DNA of 64,000 bases from assembly GCF_900104175.1 (NCBI RefSeq), contig NZ_FNIX01000001.1, forward strand, positions 124,001 to 188,000, read 5' to 3'. Both the position numbers and the translations under genes were made by a program. Positions 48,160 through 56,288 of the stretch are shown in pieces (position 1 is the stretch's first letter; each line of letters starts with the position of its first letter). This DNA comes from Lentzea jiangxiensis. GTDB taxonomy: Bacteria > Actinomycetota > Actinomycetes > Mycobacteriales > Pseudonocardiaceae. The notes beneath the pieces are model-generated. The model searched no databases and was not told the DNA's origin. It saw only the letters and a program-made list of their open reading frames with translations.

Positions 48160-48202
48160 AAAGGTCCCTGTGACCAGCGCGAGCTGAGTCACAGGGACCT
48201 TT
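48160..48202 (+). terminator. Terminator after tRNA-Tyr
   Basis: A perfect 15-bp stem (AAAGGTCCCTGTGAC and complement) around a 13-base loop, with T residues at the 3' side. Confidence 0.85.
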
Positions 48203-48250
48203 CTGTCGTGTGCGGTCGATTCCGGCGTTCTCCGACTCCGCATTGACCGC

Positions 48251-49045
48251 TCACGTCACGCGGAAGACCGGCCAGCCGATCTCGGTGCGCCACTCGGCGG
48301 GATCGCTCGAGTCACGAGGGCCGACGACGTAGACCTCCCGCACCGGCCCGGCCACCGACATCGCGTTCTCCACCACCCAGGTCCCCAGTGCGCCGTACGT
48401 GACCTCGATGCCGTCGTGCTCGCCGACGTGGGTGGTGACGGCCAGTTCCGCGGCCGGAAGAGTCGCGGGGTGCACGCGTCCGGTGCGAGGTGGCGTAGCG
48501 GTCGGCAGGTAGACGAGCGCGTGACCGCGCTCCTGTTCGAAGAGGGCGTTGTCGTAGTTGCCGCCCGGTGGTCCGGTCACGGCGGTGCCGACGGCCGCCT
48601 CCAACTCGGCCATCGCGCCCGCGTACCAGGTCGTGATGTCGTGGCTTGCGACCACGGCCTCCACCGCCGCGACGGTCCGGGCCGGCTCCGCGCGCAGCTC
48701 GACGTCGATCGGCGCGGGGTCGGGCCGGAGCAGGCGCCGCAACGACACGACCGCGGCCCGCGTGCGGTCGAGCACGTCTTCGAGGCGTTGCAGGTGGTCC
48801 GCGACCAGGCTCGCCCGGACGTCGGGGTCGGGGGTCCGCAGGATTCGCTGCACGTCGGCGAGCGGGACGTCGAGCTCGCGGAGCCGGTGGATCACCTGCG
48901 CGGTCGGGATCTGGTCGACGCCGTAGTAGCGGTAACCGGAGCTCTCGTCCACCACGGCGGGTTCCAGCAGGGCCGCCTCGTGGTACCGACGCAGGGTCCG
49001 CACGCTCAGGTGGGTCAGGCGCGAGAACTCCCCGATGGTCAACAT
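48251..49045 (-). CDS. MerR-family regulator with GyrI-like effector domain
   Basis: A 264-residue regulator. The N-terminal MerR winged helix (MLTIGEFSRLTHLSVRTLRR, then DESSGYRYYGVDQI) is followed by a linking helix (about 75-115). The C-terminal GyrI-like small-molecule-binding domain ends REVYVVGPRDSSDPAEWRTE. It is divergent from a SnoaL-like gene across 78 bases containing a perfect inverted repeat, so it probably autoregulates and activates that gene on binding an organic ligand. Confidence 0.88.
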   Translation of the reverse strand: MLTIGEFSRLTHLSVRTLRRYHEAALLEPAVVDESSGYRYYGVDQIPTAQVIHRLRELDVPLADVQRILRTPDPDVRASLVADHLQRLEDVLDRTRAAVVSLRRLLRPDPAPIDVELRAEPARTVAAVEAVVASHDITTWYAGAMAELEAAVGTAVTGPPGGNYDNALFEQERGHALVYLPTATPPRTGRVHPATLPAAELAVTTHVGEHDGIEVTYGALGTWVVENAMSVAGPVREVYVVGPRDSSDPAEWRTEIGWPVFRVT

Positions 49046-49054
49046 CCGTTCATT

Positions 49055-49083
49055 GTGGACTCTCTCCCAGGGGGAGAGTCCAC
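49055..49083. promoter_or_regulatory. Probable MerR operator
   Basis: GTGGACTCTC and its exact complement GAGAGTCCAC flank nine bases in the gap between the MerR gene and the SnoaL-like gene. MerR-type promoters carry such dyads between -35 and -10. Confidence 0.7.
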
Positions 49084-49123
49084 GGCTTGACCCTCCCGCG
49101 CCGTGAGGCCGCACGGTGGGCTC

Positions 49124-49486
49124 ATGACACAGCACACCGACCTCCCGTCCGATCTGCTCCCGGCCACCGTGCGCGAGTTCGTCGCCGCCCACGTCGTCCA
49201 CGACGCCGACACCGCCTCGTCGTTCCTCACCGAGGACGTGGTGGTCGTCGACCAGGACGAGACCTTCCGCGGCCAGGAGGAGGTCCGCGCGTTCCTGCGG
49301 GACGCCGGGTCCGAGTTCGAGTACACGACCGAGCAGATCGGTGCCCGCCGCGTCGACGACGCCCACTGGGTGGTGACCGTGCGGCTGGAGGGCACCTTCC
49401 CGGGTGGAGTCGCCGAGCTCGACTACCGGTTCGCGCTGCGGGACGACCTCGTCGCCGAACTCGTCATCGCCAACCACACGGCCTGA
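49124..49486 (+). CDS. SnoaL-like/NTF2-fold protein
   Basis: A 120-residue cone-fold protein. Typical NTF2-like features are a helical start ([20 protein letters not shown]), [19 protein letters not shown] near residue 47, and a closing strand ELVIANH. Members include isomerases, dehydratases and ligand carriers, so no reaction is assigned. It is divergent from the MerR regulator and upstream of an SDR gene in the same direction. Confidence 0.75.
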   Translation: MTQHTDLPSDLLPATVREFVAAHVVHDADTASSFLTEDVVVVDQDETFRGQEEVRAFLRDAGSEFEYTTEQIGARRVDDAHWVVTVRLEGTFPGGVAELDYRFALRDDLVAELVIANHTA

Positions 49487-49523
49487 CCGAACCGTGCCAC
49501 ACCGATCCTCAGTGGAGAAACAA

Positions 49524-50312
49524 ATGTCTAGTTCACACCGCGATCGTCTCGACGGTCGCCGGGCACTGGTCACGGGCGGTTCGAAGGGCTCGGGCGAAGC
49601 CGTCGCGAAGAGGCTGCGGGAGATGGGCGCCGACGTCTACGTGACGGCGCGAACGATGCCCGACGGGTACGAGCACCCGGACCGGTTCATCGAAGCGGAC
49701 CTGATGACGGTCGAAGGCACCGGCGCGGTGGCCGCTCGGATCGCTGAGGCCGGCGGCGCACTGGACATCCTGGTGCACGTCGTCGGGGGTGCGTCGACGC
49801 CTGCCGGTGGGTTCGCGGTCATCACCGACGACCAGTGGCTCACGGAGCTGAACCTCAACTTCCTCGGAGCGGTGCGGCTCGACCGCGCTCTTCTCCCGGC
49901 GATGGTCGAGTCCGGGGCGGGCGTGGTGCTGCACTTCACCTCCATCCAGCGTGAACTGCCCCAGTACGACGCGTCCCTGGCCTACGCGGCAGCGAAGGCC
50001 GCTCTGCGCACGTACAGCAAGGGACTCGCCAACGAGCTCGCGCCGCGCGGCGTGCGGGTCAACGCGATCAGCCCCGGCGGGATCGAGACCGAGGCCTACG
50101 AGAGGTTCGTGGACCGGATCGCCGAGGGCAACGGACTCACGCGTGAGGCGGCCAAGCAGACCATCTACGACTCCCTGGGAGGCGTGCCCCTGGGGCGGTT
50201 CGCGAAGACCGAGGAGATCGCGGACCTGGTCGGGTTCCTGGTCTCGGACCGCGCCTCGGCCATCGTGGGCGCCGAGTACGTGATCGACGGCGGGACCGTT
50301 CCGACCGTCTGA
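49524..50312 (+). CDS. SDR-family oxidoreductase
   Basis: A 262-residue short-chain dehydrogenase/reductase. The cofactor motif [15 protein letters not shown] lies near residue 16, the catalytic tyrosine and lysine in YAAAK near 154 and 158, and the post-catalytic segment in [15 protein letters not shown] near 176. The C-terminal [16 protein letters not shown] is normal. NAD(P)-dependent oxidation or reduction of an unknown carbonyl or alcohol. It follows the SnoaL-like gene by 37 bases and is likely part of the MerR-controlled unit. Confidence 0.88.
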   Translation: MSSSHRDRLDGRRALVTGGSKGSGEAVAKRLREMGADVYVTARTMPDGYEHPDRFIEADLMTVEGTGAVAARIAEAGGALDILVHVVGGASTPAGGFAVITDDQWLTELNLNFLGAVRLDRALLPAMVESGAGVVLHFTSIQRELPQYDASLAYAAAKAALRTYSKGLANELAPRGVRVNAISPGGIETEAYERFVDRIAEGNGLTREAAKQTIYDSLGGVPLGRFAKTEEIADLVGFLVSDRASAIVGAEYVIDGGTVPTV

Positions 50313-50366
50313 GCCAGGAGCCGGTTCCGGGCGGAGCCACTCACGAGCAACCAGCATGGAGAACAC

Positions 50367-50624
50367 ATGACCACGCAAGTCGCGGACCGGTCCTCCGCCC
50401 AGTCGGTCGGGCCGCCACCACCCTTCGACCCGGAGCTCGCTCCCGTCGTCGAGGTGCTGACCAGCCTGCGGCCCCCCGACGCCTACCGCGCGGACAACAT
50501 CGTCGAGATGCGCGAGCCCGTCCCCGGTCGTGGTTCCTCATGCCGTGAGCTCGCAGGACGCCATCGCGGCTCGAGCGGCATGGCCGCGCCGTCAACTGGG
50601 GCGTGTTTCCCGGTGAGGCGCTGA
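50367..50624 (+). pseudogene. Truncated alpha/beta-hydrolase remnant
   Basis: An 85-codon frame whose first 50 residues (PPPFDPELAPVVEVLTSLRP, then NIVEMREPVPGR) match the start of fold-3 esterases of the alpha/beta-hydrolase family. The catalytic parts (HGG, GDSAGG, catalytic Asp/His) are absent and the frame turns into unrelated sequence after about 50520. It follows the SDR gene and is probably a deletion remnant. Confidence 0.45.
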
Positions 50625-50709
50625 GCCGGGCGCGTGACCCGTGATCAAGTGCCGGTTCGGGACCGGATCGCGGAACCGTGCCGGTAGGCTCCGCAGGACC
50701 AGGGCAACC

Positions 50710-50744
50710 GATGGGCCTCTGACCGACAAGGTCAGAGGCCCATC
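50710..50744 (+). terminator. Strong hairpin upstream of the PP2C-like gene
   Basis: A perfect 15-bp stem (GATGGGCCTCTGACC and complement) with loop GACAA. It has no T-tract but probably ends transcription from the SDR region, 36 bases before the next gene. Confidence 0.6.
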
Positions 50745-50779
50745 GTCGTACATCGGCTGTTGTTGCAGAGGGGGACGCT

Positions 50780-51457
50780 GTGCGCACGCAGATGGCAACG
50801 GAGGCGGGACGGACGACCGCGCCGAGCGAGGACCGGGCGCTCGTCGGGCCGAACCTGCTCGCCGTGCTCGACGGCGTGACGGCCAAGCCGGAGACCGGCT
50901 GCGAGCACGGCGTCGGCTGGTTCGCCGACCAGCTCTCCGCGGAGATCCTGCGCTTCGCCCACCTCGACCCGTCCGCGGCGCTCACCGAGGCCGTCCGGCA
51001 GGCCGCTGAGCTGCACTCCGGCACGTGCGACCTCGAGCACCCGGACTCGCCGAGCGTGGCGATCGCGGTGGTGCGGATCAAGGACGACGTGCTGCGGTAC
51101 CTGGTGCTCGGCGACGCCACGGTGGTGGTCGACGGCCAGCGCGAGCTGCTCGTGGTGAGCGACACGCGGTCCCGGCGCACGGCCGGTCCCCGGGTCGCCG
51201 ACGTCGAGCACGCGCTCACGGGTGAGGTGCCGCTGCGGGACGTGCGGAGGGTCGCGATCCTGTCCGACGGGGCGGCGCGGGCCGTGGACCTGTTCAACCT
51301 CTTCGACTGGCGTCAGGCGCTCGAGTTGATGGCGGCCAACGGGCCGGACGACCTCATCCGCAAAATGCGCGCTGTCGAAAAGGAAGACGCGAAGGCCGTG
51401 GAATGGCCGCGCGAGAAGATCTCCGACGACGCCACTGTCGTGTACTTCGACCGGTGA
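50780..51457 (+). CDS. PP2C-like serine/threonine phosphatase domain protein
   Basis: A 225-residue, single-domain PP2C-fold protein. Marks in order are SEDRALVGPNLLAVLDGVTA (the first metal aspartate), YLVLGDATVVVDG near residue 110, AILSDGAARAVDLF near 157 (second metal aspartate) and ISDDATVVYFDR at the very end (third). The DG-GGH loop is replaced by DGVTAKPETGCEHG, so substrate range may differ from classical PP2C. No regulatory domain or membrane helix. GTG 50780 with GAGGGGG upstream. It may counter Ser/Thr kinases encoded elsewhere. Confidence 0.75.
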   Translation: MRTQMATEAGRTTAPSEDRALVGPNLLAVLDGVTAKPETGCEHGVGWFADQLSAEILRFAHLDPSAALTEAVRQAAELHSGTCDLEHPDSPSVAIAVVRIKDDVLRYLVLGDATVVVDGQRELLVVSDTRSRRTAGPRVADVEHALTGEVPLRDVRRVAILSDGAARAVDLFNLFDWRQALELMAANGPDDLIRKMRAVEKEDAKAVEWPREKISDDATVVYFDR

Positions 51458-51564
51458 CCCTCCGCGGCGCGGCCCGGCGGTCGGTAGCCCAGGCCCGTCC
51501 GGATGCGGCTCGCCGACGCCGAGGGGGAGATCCCGGAGTGGGCGGAACCACTGCCGCGCAAGGC

Positions 51565-51918
51565 TTAGTGCCGAGGCGCCGGCTCCACCCCACGACGGCG
51601 CGCGATCGCCCGCATGTTCTCCTCGCCCCAGTCGCCCAACGGCAGCAAGGCCTCGTTCAGCCGCACGCCGAGTGACGTCAGCGAGTACTCGACGCGCGGC
51701 GGGACCTCGTGGAACACCTCGCGGTGCACGATCTCGTCCGCCTCCATCTCGCGCAGCACCTGGATGAGCATCTTCTCGCTGATACCGGACACGGACCGCC
51801 GCAGCTCGCCCGTGCGCATCGGGCCGTGGTGCAGCGCCCAGAGGATCAGGGCCTTCCAGCGGCCGCCGATGACGTCGATCGCCGCGTCGAGTCCGCAGGC
51901 GTAACTTCGTGGCTTCAT
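51565..51918 (-). CDS. HxlR-family transcriptional regulator
   Basis: A 117-residue winged-helix regulator. The N-terminal CGLDAAIDVIGGRWKALILW contains the family cysteine and RWK; RRSVSGISEKMLIQVLREME near 45 is the recognition segment. ATG 51918 lies 82 bases from the divergent reductase gene, with a dyad at 51939-51965 between. HxlR proteins respond to aldehydes, quinones or oxidative stress; the downstream oxidoreductases suggest an electrophile response here (inference). Confidence 0.87.
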   Translation of the reverse strand: MKPRSYACGLDAAIDVIGGRWKALILWALHHGPMRTGELRRSVSGISEKMLIQVLREMEADEIVHREVFHEVPPRVEYSLTSLGVRLNEALLPLGDWGEENMRAIARRRGVEPAPRH

Positions 51919-51938
51919 CAGGATCCTTACCAAAAGGT

Positions 51939-51965
51939 GAGTACCTGACAAAATAGTAGGTACTT
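51939..51965. promoter_or_regulatory. Probable HxlR operator
   Basis: GAGTACCT and AGGTACTT arms (GTACCT/AGGTAC perfect) flank 11 AT-rich bases in the divergent intergenic region. The AT-rich core contrasts with the GC-rich surroundings. Confidence 0.65.
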
Positions 51966-52000
51966 GTCGAGAAGTCAGTGCCGGAACGAGCATTTCCGGC

Positions 52001-52825
52001 ATGGGGACCAAGAAGACCGTGAGCGTGCTCGGCCTGGGACGGATGGGTGGCGCGCTCGCCAGAGCCCTCGTCGACAAGGGCTACGAGGTGACCGTGTGGA
52101 ACCGGTCCGAGGACAAGCCGACGCCTCCGAACACCACGCGTGTCAGCACGCCGGAAGAGGCGTTCAAGAGCGACGTCGTCATCACGTGCCTGTCCACGTA
52201 CGAAGCTCAGCAACCGTTGCTCACCAACGACATCAAGACGCTCGTCAACCTGACGTCCGGCACGCCGGAGCAGGCCAGGAACACCGCTCAGTGGGCCGAG
52301 TCCAACGGCGTCGAGTACGTGGACGGCGTGATCATGGCGGTGCCGCAGCAGATCGGCACGCCGCAGGCGCGGATCCTGTTCAGCGGCAACGAGAACCACT
52401 ACGTGCTCGACGCGTTCGGCGAGCCGGTGCACGTGGGGGAGGACGCCGGACTGGCCGCGCTGTACGACCTGGCGCTCCTCGGACTCATGTGGGCCGCGTT
52501 CGGCGGCTACCTGCAGGCGGTCGCGTTGATGGGCAGCGCGGGCATCGCGCCCGAGAGGTTCACGCCGATGGCCGTGAGCTGGCTGAACGAGATGACCACC
52601 CTCCTGCCCGAGATGGGCGAGGAGACGCAGAGCAGGCAGTACGAGACCGAGGTGTCCGCACTGGACATCAACGTGGCCGGGCTGCGGATGCTCACCGAGG
52701 CCGGCCGGGAGCAGGGGCTCGACACCACCCTCCCGCAGGCCCTGCACGACCTGTTCGAACGCGCCCAGCGCAACGGCCACGGCGCACACAGCATCGCGAG
52801 TGTCATCGAGGAGATCCGGAAGTGA
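52001..52825 (+). CDS. Imine reductase-like NAD(P)-dependent dehydrogenase
   Basis: A 274-residue protein of the beta-hydroxyacid dehydrogenase superfamily. The N-terminal Rossmann motif is [17 protein letters not shown], with NRSEDK after the second strand, which favours NADPH. The middle [20 protein letters not shown] and the all-helical C-terminal dimerisation domain resemble imine reductases and their relatives. Substrate not known. First of a three-gene set with an SDR and an AhpD-like protein, divergent from hxlR. Confidence 0.82.
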   Translation: MGTKKTVSVLGLGRMGGALARALVDKGYEVTVWNRSEDKPTPPNTTRVSTPEEAFKSDVVITCLSTYEAQQPLLTNDIKTLVNLTSGTPEQARNTAQWAESNGVEYVDGVIMAVPQQIGTPQARILFSGNENHYVLDAFGEPVHVGEDAGLAALYDLALLGLMWAAFGGYLQAVALMGSAGIAPERFTPMAVSWLNEMTTLLPEMGEETQSRQYETEVSALDINVAGLRMLTEAGREQGLDTTLPQALHDLFERAQRNGHGAHSIASVIEEIRK

Positions 52826-53556
52826 AGTACCTGGGCAAGAAGGCCGTCGTGACGGGCGGCACGCACGGCATGGGCCGTGCGACCGTGGAGATGCTCGTCG
52901 AGAACGGCGTCGACGTCGTGCTGACCGGCCGCACCGCGGAGCGGGCCGAGGGGCTCAAGGCCCACGCGGTCGCCTCCGACGCGACGGACCTCGGCGACAT
53001 CGCCAGGCTCAGGTCCGAGGTGGCGCACCGGTTCCAGGACATCGACCTGCTGTTCGTCAACGTCGGCTTCTCCACCCTGACGCCGTTCGACCAGGCGAGC
53101 GAGGCCGACTACGACCGCACGTTCGACGTGAACACCAAGGGCGCGTTCTTCACCGCCCAGCACCTGGCGCCGCTGGTCAAGGAGGGCGGCTCGATCGTGT
53201 TCACGACGAGCGTCGCCACGGTTCTCGGCTCGCCGGGCCTGAGCGTCTACGCGGGGGCGAAGGCGGCGGTGCGGGCGTTCGCGCGAGGGCTCGCGGCCGA
53301 GCTGGCGCCGCGGAACGTCCGGGTCAACGTCGTCAGCCCCGGTTTCATCGACACGCCGTCGATGGGCGTCTCGGGTGTGCCGCGGGAGGTGCTCGAGCAG
53401 TTCAAGGAGGAGGGCGACCGCATCACGCCGCTCAAGCGCCACGGCACGATGGACGAGGTGGCGAGCGCCGTGCTGTTCCTCGCCTTCGAGGCCACCTTCA
53501 CGACCGGTGCCGAGCTCGCGGTCGACGGCGGTCTCGGCCAGGGGGTCAGCGCGTAG
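52822..53556 (+). CDS. SDR-family oxidoreductase
   Basis: A 244-residue short-chain dehydrogenase starting at a GTG overlapping the reductase gene. Cofactor motif [15 protein letters not shown] near residue 11, [10 protein letters not shown] in place of the classical NAG, catalytic YAGAK near 145 and [18 protein letters not shown] near 168. It resembles actinobacterial glucose-dehydrogenase-like SDRs often found under HxlR control. Reaction unknown. Confidence 0.88.
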   Translation: MKYLGKKAVVTGGTHGMGRATVEMLVENGVDVVLTGRTAERAEGLKAHAVASDATDLGDIARLRSEVAHRFQDIDLLFVNVGFSTLTPFDQASEADYDRTFDVNTKGAFFTAQHLAPLVKEGGSIVFTTSVATVLGSPGLSVYAGAKAAVRAFARGLAAELAPRNVRVNVVSPGFIDTPSMGVSGVPREVLEQFKEEGDRITPLKRHGTMDEVASAVLFLAFEATFTTGAELAVDGGLGQGVSA

Positions 53557-53641
53557 GAAGATTTTCCGGAGAACCTGTCACACCTCCGTCGCCCGCCGGG
53601 TCGAGAGGGTGGAAGACGAAGAGACGACAGGGAGAACGAGG

Positions 53642-54067
53642 ATGAGGATCGCCAACCCGATCATGTCCGTGCCCGGCGCGATGAAGGCACTGCTGGACCT
53701 GTCCGAGGCCGCGGCCGCCACGGGTCTCGACGGGAACTACGTGGAGCTGATCTGCCTGCGCGTCAGCATCATGAACGGCTGCGGCACGTGCATCGACTAC
53801 CACACCAAGCTGCTGCGCAAGGCGAACGTGGCGGACGAGAAGGTCTACGCCGTCGCGGGGTGGCGGGACGTGCCGTACTACACCGACGCCGAGAAGGCCG
53901 GATTCGCTCTCGCGGAGCAGATCACGCGCGTGCACGTGAGCGACGACGTCTGGGACGAGGCGGCGAAGCACTACTCCGACGAACAACTCGCGGGTCTCGT
54001 GATCGCGATCGGCGCCATCAACTTCTGGAACCGGATGAACGTCGCAACCGGGCAGAAGGTCGCCTGA
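53642..54067 (+). CDS. Carboxymuconolactone decarboxylase/AhpD-like protein
   Basis: A 141-residue AhpD-fold protein with the redox-active motif CGTC followed by the histidine in NGCGTCIDYHTKLLRKA near residue 43. This supports a peroxidase-type thiol activity rather than decarboxylation. ATG 53642 with GGAGAACGAG upstream. Third gene after the HxlR dyad, with an 85-base gap to the SDR. A terminator follows directly. Confidence 0.87.
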   Translation: MRIANPIMSVPGAMKALLDLSEAAAATGLDGNYVELICLRVSIMNGCGTCIDYHTKLLRKANVADEKVYAVAGWRDVPYYTDAEKAGFALAEQITRVHVSDDVWDEAAKHYSDEQLAGLVIAIGAINFWNRMNVATGQKVA

Positions 54068-54074
54068 GAAAAGC

Positions 54075-54118
54075 GAGGCCGGCGCGCAAGAGCTTCCTCT
54101 CTCTTGCGTGCCGGCCTC
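54075..54118 (+). terminator. Terminator after the AhpD-like gene
   Basis: An 18-bp stem with one G-T pair (GAGGCCGGCGCGCAAGAG and partner) around CTTCCTCT, seven bases after the stop codon. Confidence 0.75.
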
Positions 54119-54177
54119 AGCGCGCAGCATACCTCATGTCGAACAAATGTTCGATCATCAGGTGATCGGCGCGCCGG

Positions 54178-54414
54178 TCACCTGGCGGCGAGTGCCGCCC
54201 GGCCGTCGTCGGTCAGTTCCGCACCGACGCGCAGGCCGAAGCTCGTCGGCCGCGACGGTCGCAGCAGTCCCGCGTGCACGAGGTCGTGCGTCGCCATCTG
54301 GTCGCAGCAGGGGAGTCCGTCGACGTAGAGCTCGGGCTCTACGCCGCCTGTCACCTCGGCACGTCCTGCGGCGACAGCCCGCAGCATCGCCCTCGCTCTT
54401 CCGCTGAGTTCCAT
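54178..54414 (-). CDS. Small protein of unknown function (78 residues)
   Basis: Begins MELSGRARAMLRAVAAGRAE and contains LPCCDQMATHDLVHAGLLRP, a helix-turn-helix-like pattern with adjacent cysteines, ending in a strand and ELTDDGRAALAAR. The layout suggests a small winged-helix protein. ATG 54414 has a G-rich stretch upstream; a longer frame reaches 54537 but would overlap the next gene. No family recognised. Confidence 0.5.
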   Translation of the reverse strand: MELSGRARAMLRAVAAGRAEVTGGVEPELYVDGLPCCDQMATHDLVHAGLLRPSRPTSFGLRVGAELTDDGRAALAAR

Positions 54415-54526
54415 CTCGGCCCCCCAGGAGTGGTGTCCGAATCGCTTACCTCTTTGTCGAATTAGAGGCCGGATTCGTTCCACAAGTACGGGTTCGTCGG
54501 CTTCTTCCCTTGTGCGAACGGCTGGA

Positions 54527-55360
54527 TCATGTCTCATTAGGCCGTTCGAGGAGCGCAGACACGCCGGGGGACGAGCGCAGCGCGGGGCGGCGGACCCACA
54601 CCGTCCACCGGGGGCGGTAGCCGTGCGAGTACCAGAACGGCGTCGAGCACGGGTTCGGCAGGGCGTGGTGGAGCAGGGTCGACGCCACTCCGGCGCGGTC
54701 GAGGACGTCGTGCGCGTGTGCCGTTAGGACACTCCCGGCACCTGTGCCCCGTGCGTCCGGCCGAACACCCAGGTGCGCCAAGTACGCGAACGGCCGTGCG
54801 GAGGCGAACCGCTCCATCCACCCCGCGTGCTCCGGCATGTCGACGTAGAGCATGCCGACGGGCGTGTCGCCGTGGAGCGCGAGCCACATCGCCTCGTGGT
54901 CGCGGTCGAGCACATCGGCGAGCGCGGTCCTCAGGTGCTCCGCGGTGTTCGCGCGTTCGGTCACCATGCCGAACGCGGAGTCGTACCGGACCGTGTGCAG
55001 GTTCAGCTCGACCGCCACGTCCAGGTCGGCCCTCGTCGCCGGCCGCAGGCGCACCTCGGCCGGCCGCGGCGGCACCGGCGTCCCCGCGCGGCGCTCGGCG
55101 ATCACGGTGAGCGGGGCGAAGCCGTGGCGGACCAGGGACGGGGCGGCGGCGACCTCGTGGCTCGGCACCGTCACGAGCGCGGCGGTGTCGGGGTCGTCGA
55201 GGCCCGTCAGCCGGGCCTCCCACTCGTCGAGCAACGCGGGCAGGTCGCAGCCCGGCTGCCAGGTCAGCCTGTGCGTGCGCAACGGTCCCCACGTCGCCGC
55301 CAAGGAGTCCGGACCGGTTTCGGTGAAGGAGAAGATCTCGGTCACGCCCCATCTGAGCAT
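54527..55360 (-). CDS. GNAT-family N-acetyltransferase
   Basis: A 277-residue protein with a C-terminal GNAT domain (from about residue 120). The acetyl-CoA loop is LAHLGVRPDARGTGAGSVLT near 215, preceded by PVGMLYVDMPEHAGWM and followed by LLHHALPNPCSTPFWYSHGY. The N-terminal 110 residues resemble a degenerate second GNAT fold. Substrate unknown. ATG 55360 is 15 bases from the divergent phzF-like start; an in-frame GTG at 55345 is an alternative. Confidence 0.83.
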   Translation of the reverse strand: MLRWGVTEIFSFTETGPDSLAATWGPLRTHRLTWQPGCDLPALLDEWEARLTGLDDPDTAALVTVPSHEVAAAPSLVRHGFAPLTVIAERRAGTPVPPRPAEVRLRPATRADLDVAVELNLHTVRYDSAFGMVTERANTAEHLRTALADVLDRDHEAMWLALHGDTPVGMLYVDMPEHAGWMERFASARPFAYLAHLGVRPDARGTGAGSVLTAHAHDVLDRAGVASTLLHHALPNPCSTPFWYSHGYRPRWTVWVRRPALRSSPGVSALLERPNET

Positions 55361-55375
55361 GGCAGGGTCGGCCGT

Positions 55376-56128
55376 GTGGAGATCTTCGTCGTGGATTCGT
55401 TCACCAGCAGGCCCTTCGCGGGCAACCCCGCCGGGGTCGTCCTCCTGACCGAGCCGCGCGACGACGCCTGGATGCAGCGGGTCGCCGCCGAGATGAAGCA
55501 CGCCGAGACCGCGTTCGTCACCCCGGACAACCACCTCCGCTGGTTCACGCCGGAGGTCGAGGTGGACCTCTGCGGGCACGCCACGCTCGCCACCGCGTAC
55601 GTGCTGGGCGGGGACCAGGAGTTCACCACGCGTAGCGGGGTGCTCACATGCGCAAACGACGATGGATGGGTGCGGATGGACTTCCCGGCGGACCCCCCAG
55701 AGTTGACTGACCCGCCAATCGGTCTAGCGGAAGCGCTGCCACATGCGACGATCAAGTCCGTGGCGCGCGGGCGCTTCGACTTCCTGGTGGAGCTGGAGAG
55801 CGCCGCGGAAGTCCGCTCCGTGCGACCCGACGTCCAAGGACTGGCACAAATCCAGTCACGCGGAGTGATCGTGACGGCCGTCGGCGACGGGGAGGCGGAC
55901 ATCGTCAGCCGGTGCTTCTACCCGGCCGTCGGCGTACCGGAGGACCCCGTCACCGGTTCGGCCCACTGCACGCTTGCGTCCTATTGGGTGCCTCGGCTCC
56001 AGCGCGCTGACCTGCTCGCAGAGCAGGCGTCGCCGCGCGGGGGCTTCGTCAGGGCGACCCTCGGCCAAGATCGCGTGCTGCTCGCGGGGCAGGCCGTGAC
56101 GGTGCTCCGGGGACGCCTGAACGTCTAA
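55376..56128 (+). CDS. PhzF-family isomerase
   Basis: A 250-residue protein with the DAP-epimerase-like fold. The N-terminal VEIFVVDSFTSRPFAGNPAG is diagnostic. The catalytic glutamate is in KHAETAFVTP near residue 43, CGHATLATAY lies near 67 and DPVTGSAHC near 195. PhzF itself isomerises dihydro-hydroxyanthranilate in phenazine synthesis, but most family members in genomes without phz clusters have unknown substrates, and no phz gene is nearby. GTG 55376. Confidence 0.88.
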   Translation: MEIFVVDSFTSRPFAGNPAGVVLLTEPRDDAWMQRVAAEMKHAETAFVTPDNHLRWFTPEVEVDLCGHATLATAYVLGGDQEFTTRSGVLTCANDDGWVRMDFPADPPELTDPPIGLAEALPHATIKSVARGRFDFLVELESAAEVRSVRPDVQGLAQIQSRGVIVTAVGDGEADIVSRCFYPAVGVPEDPVTGSAHCTLASYWVPRLQRADLLAEQASPRGGFVRATLGQDRVLLAGQAVTVLRGRLNV

Positions 56129-56288
56129 TCACGTCTGGGTGAATCGATGTCACCAAACGTGCTCGACCTGCCATTTCGTACCCCGAGAGGGGTACATTGG
56201 TGCCCCTGGAGGGGTCCTGATCGCGAAGTGCGGGACCCCTCAGTCACGCCCAGAGGTTCCCCCACAACCAGGCCGACGAGGAGGCTGG

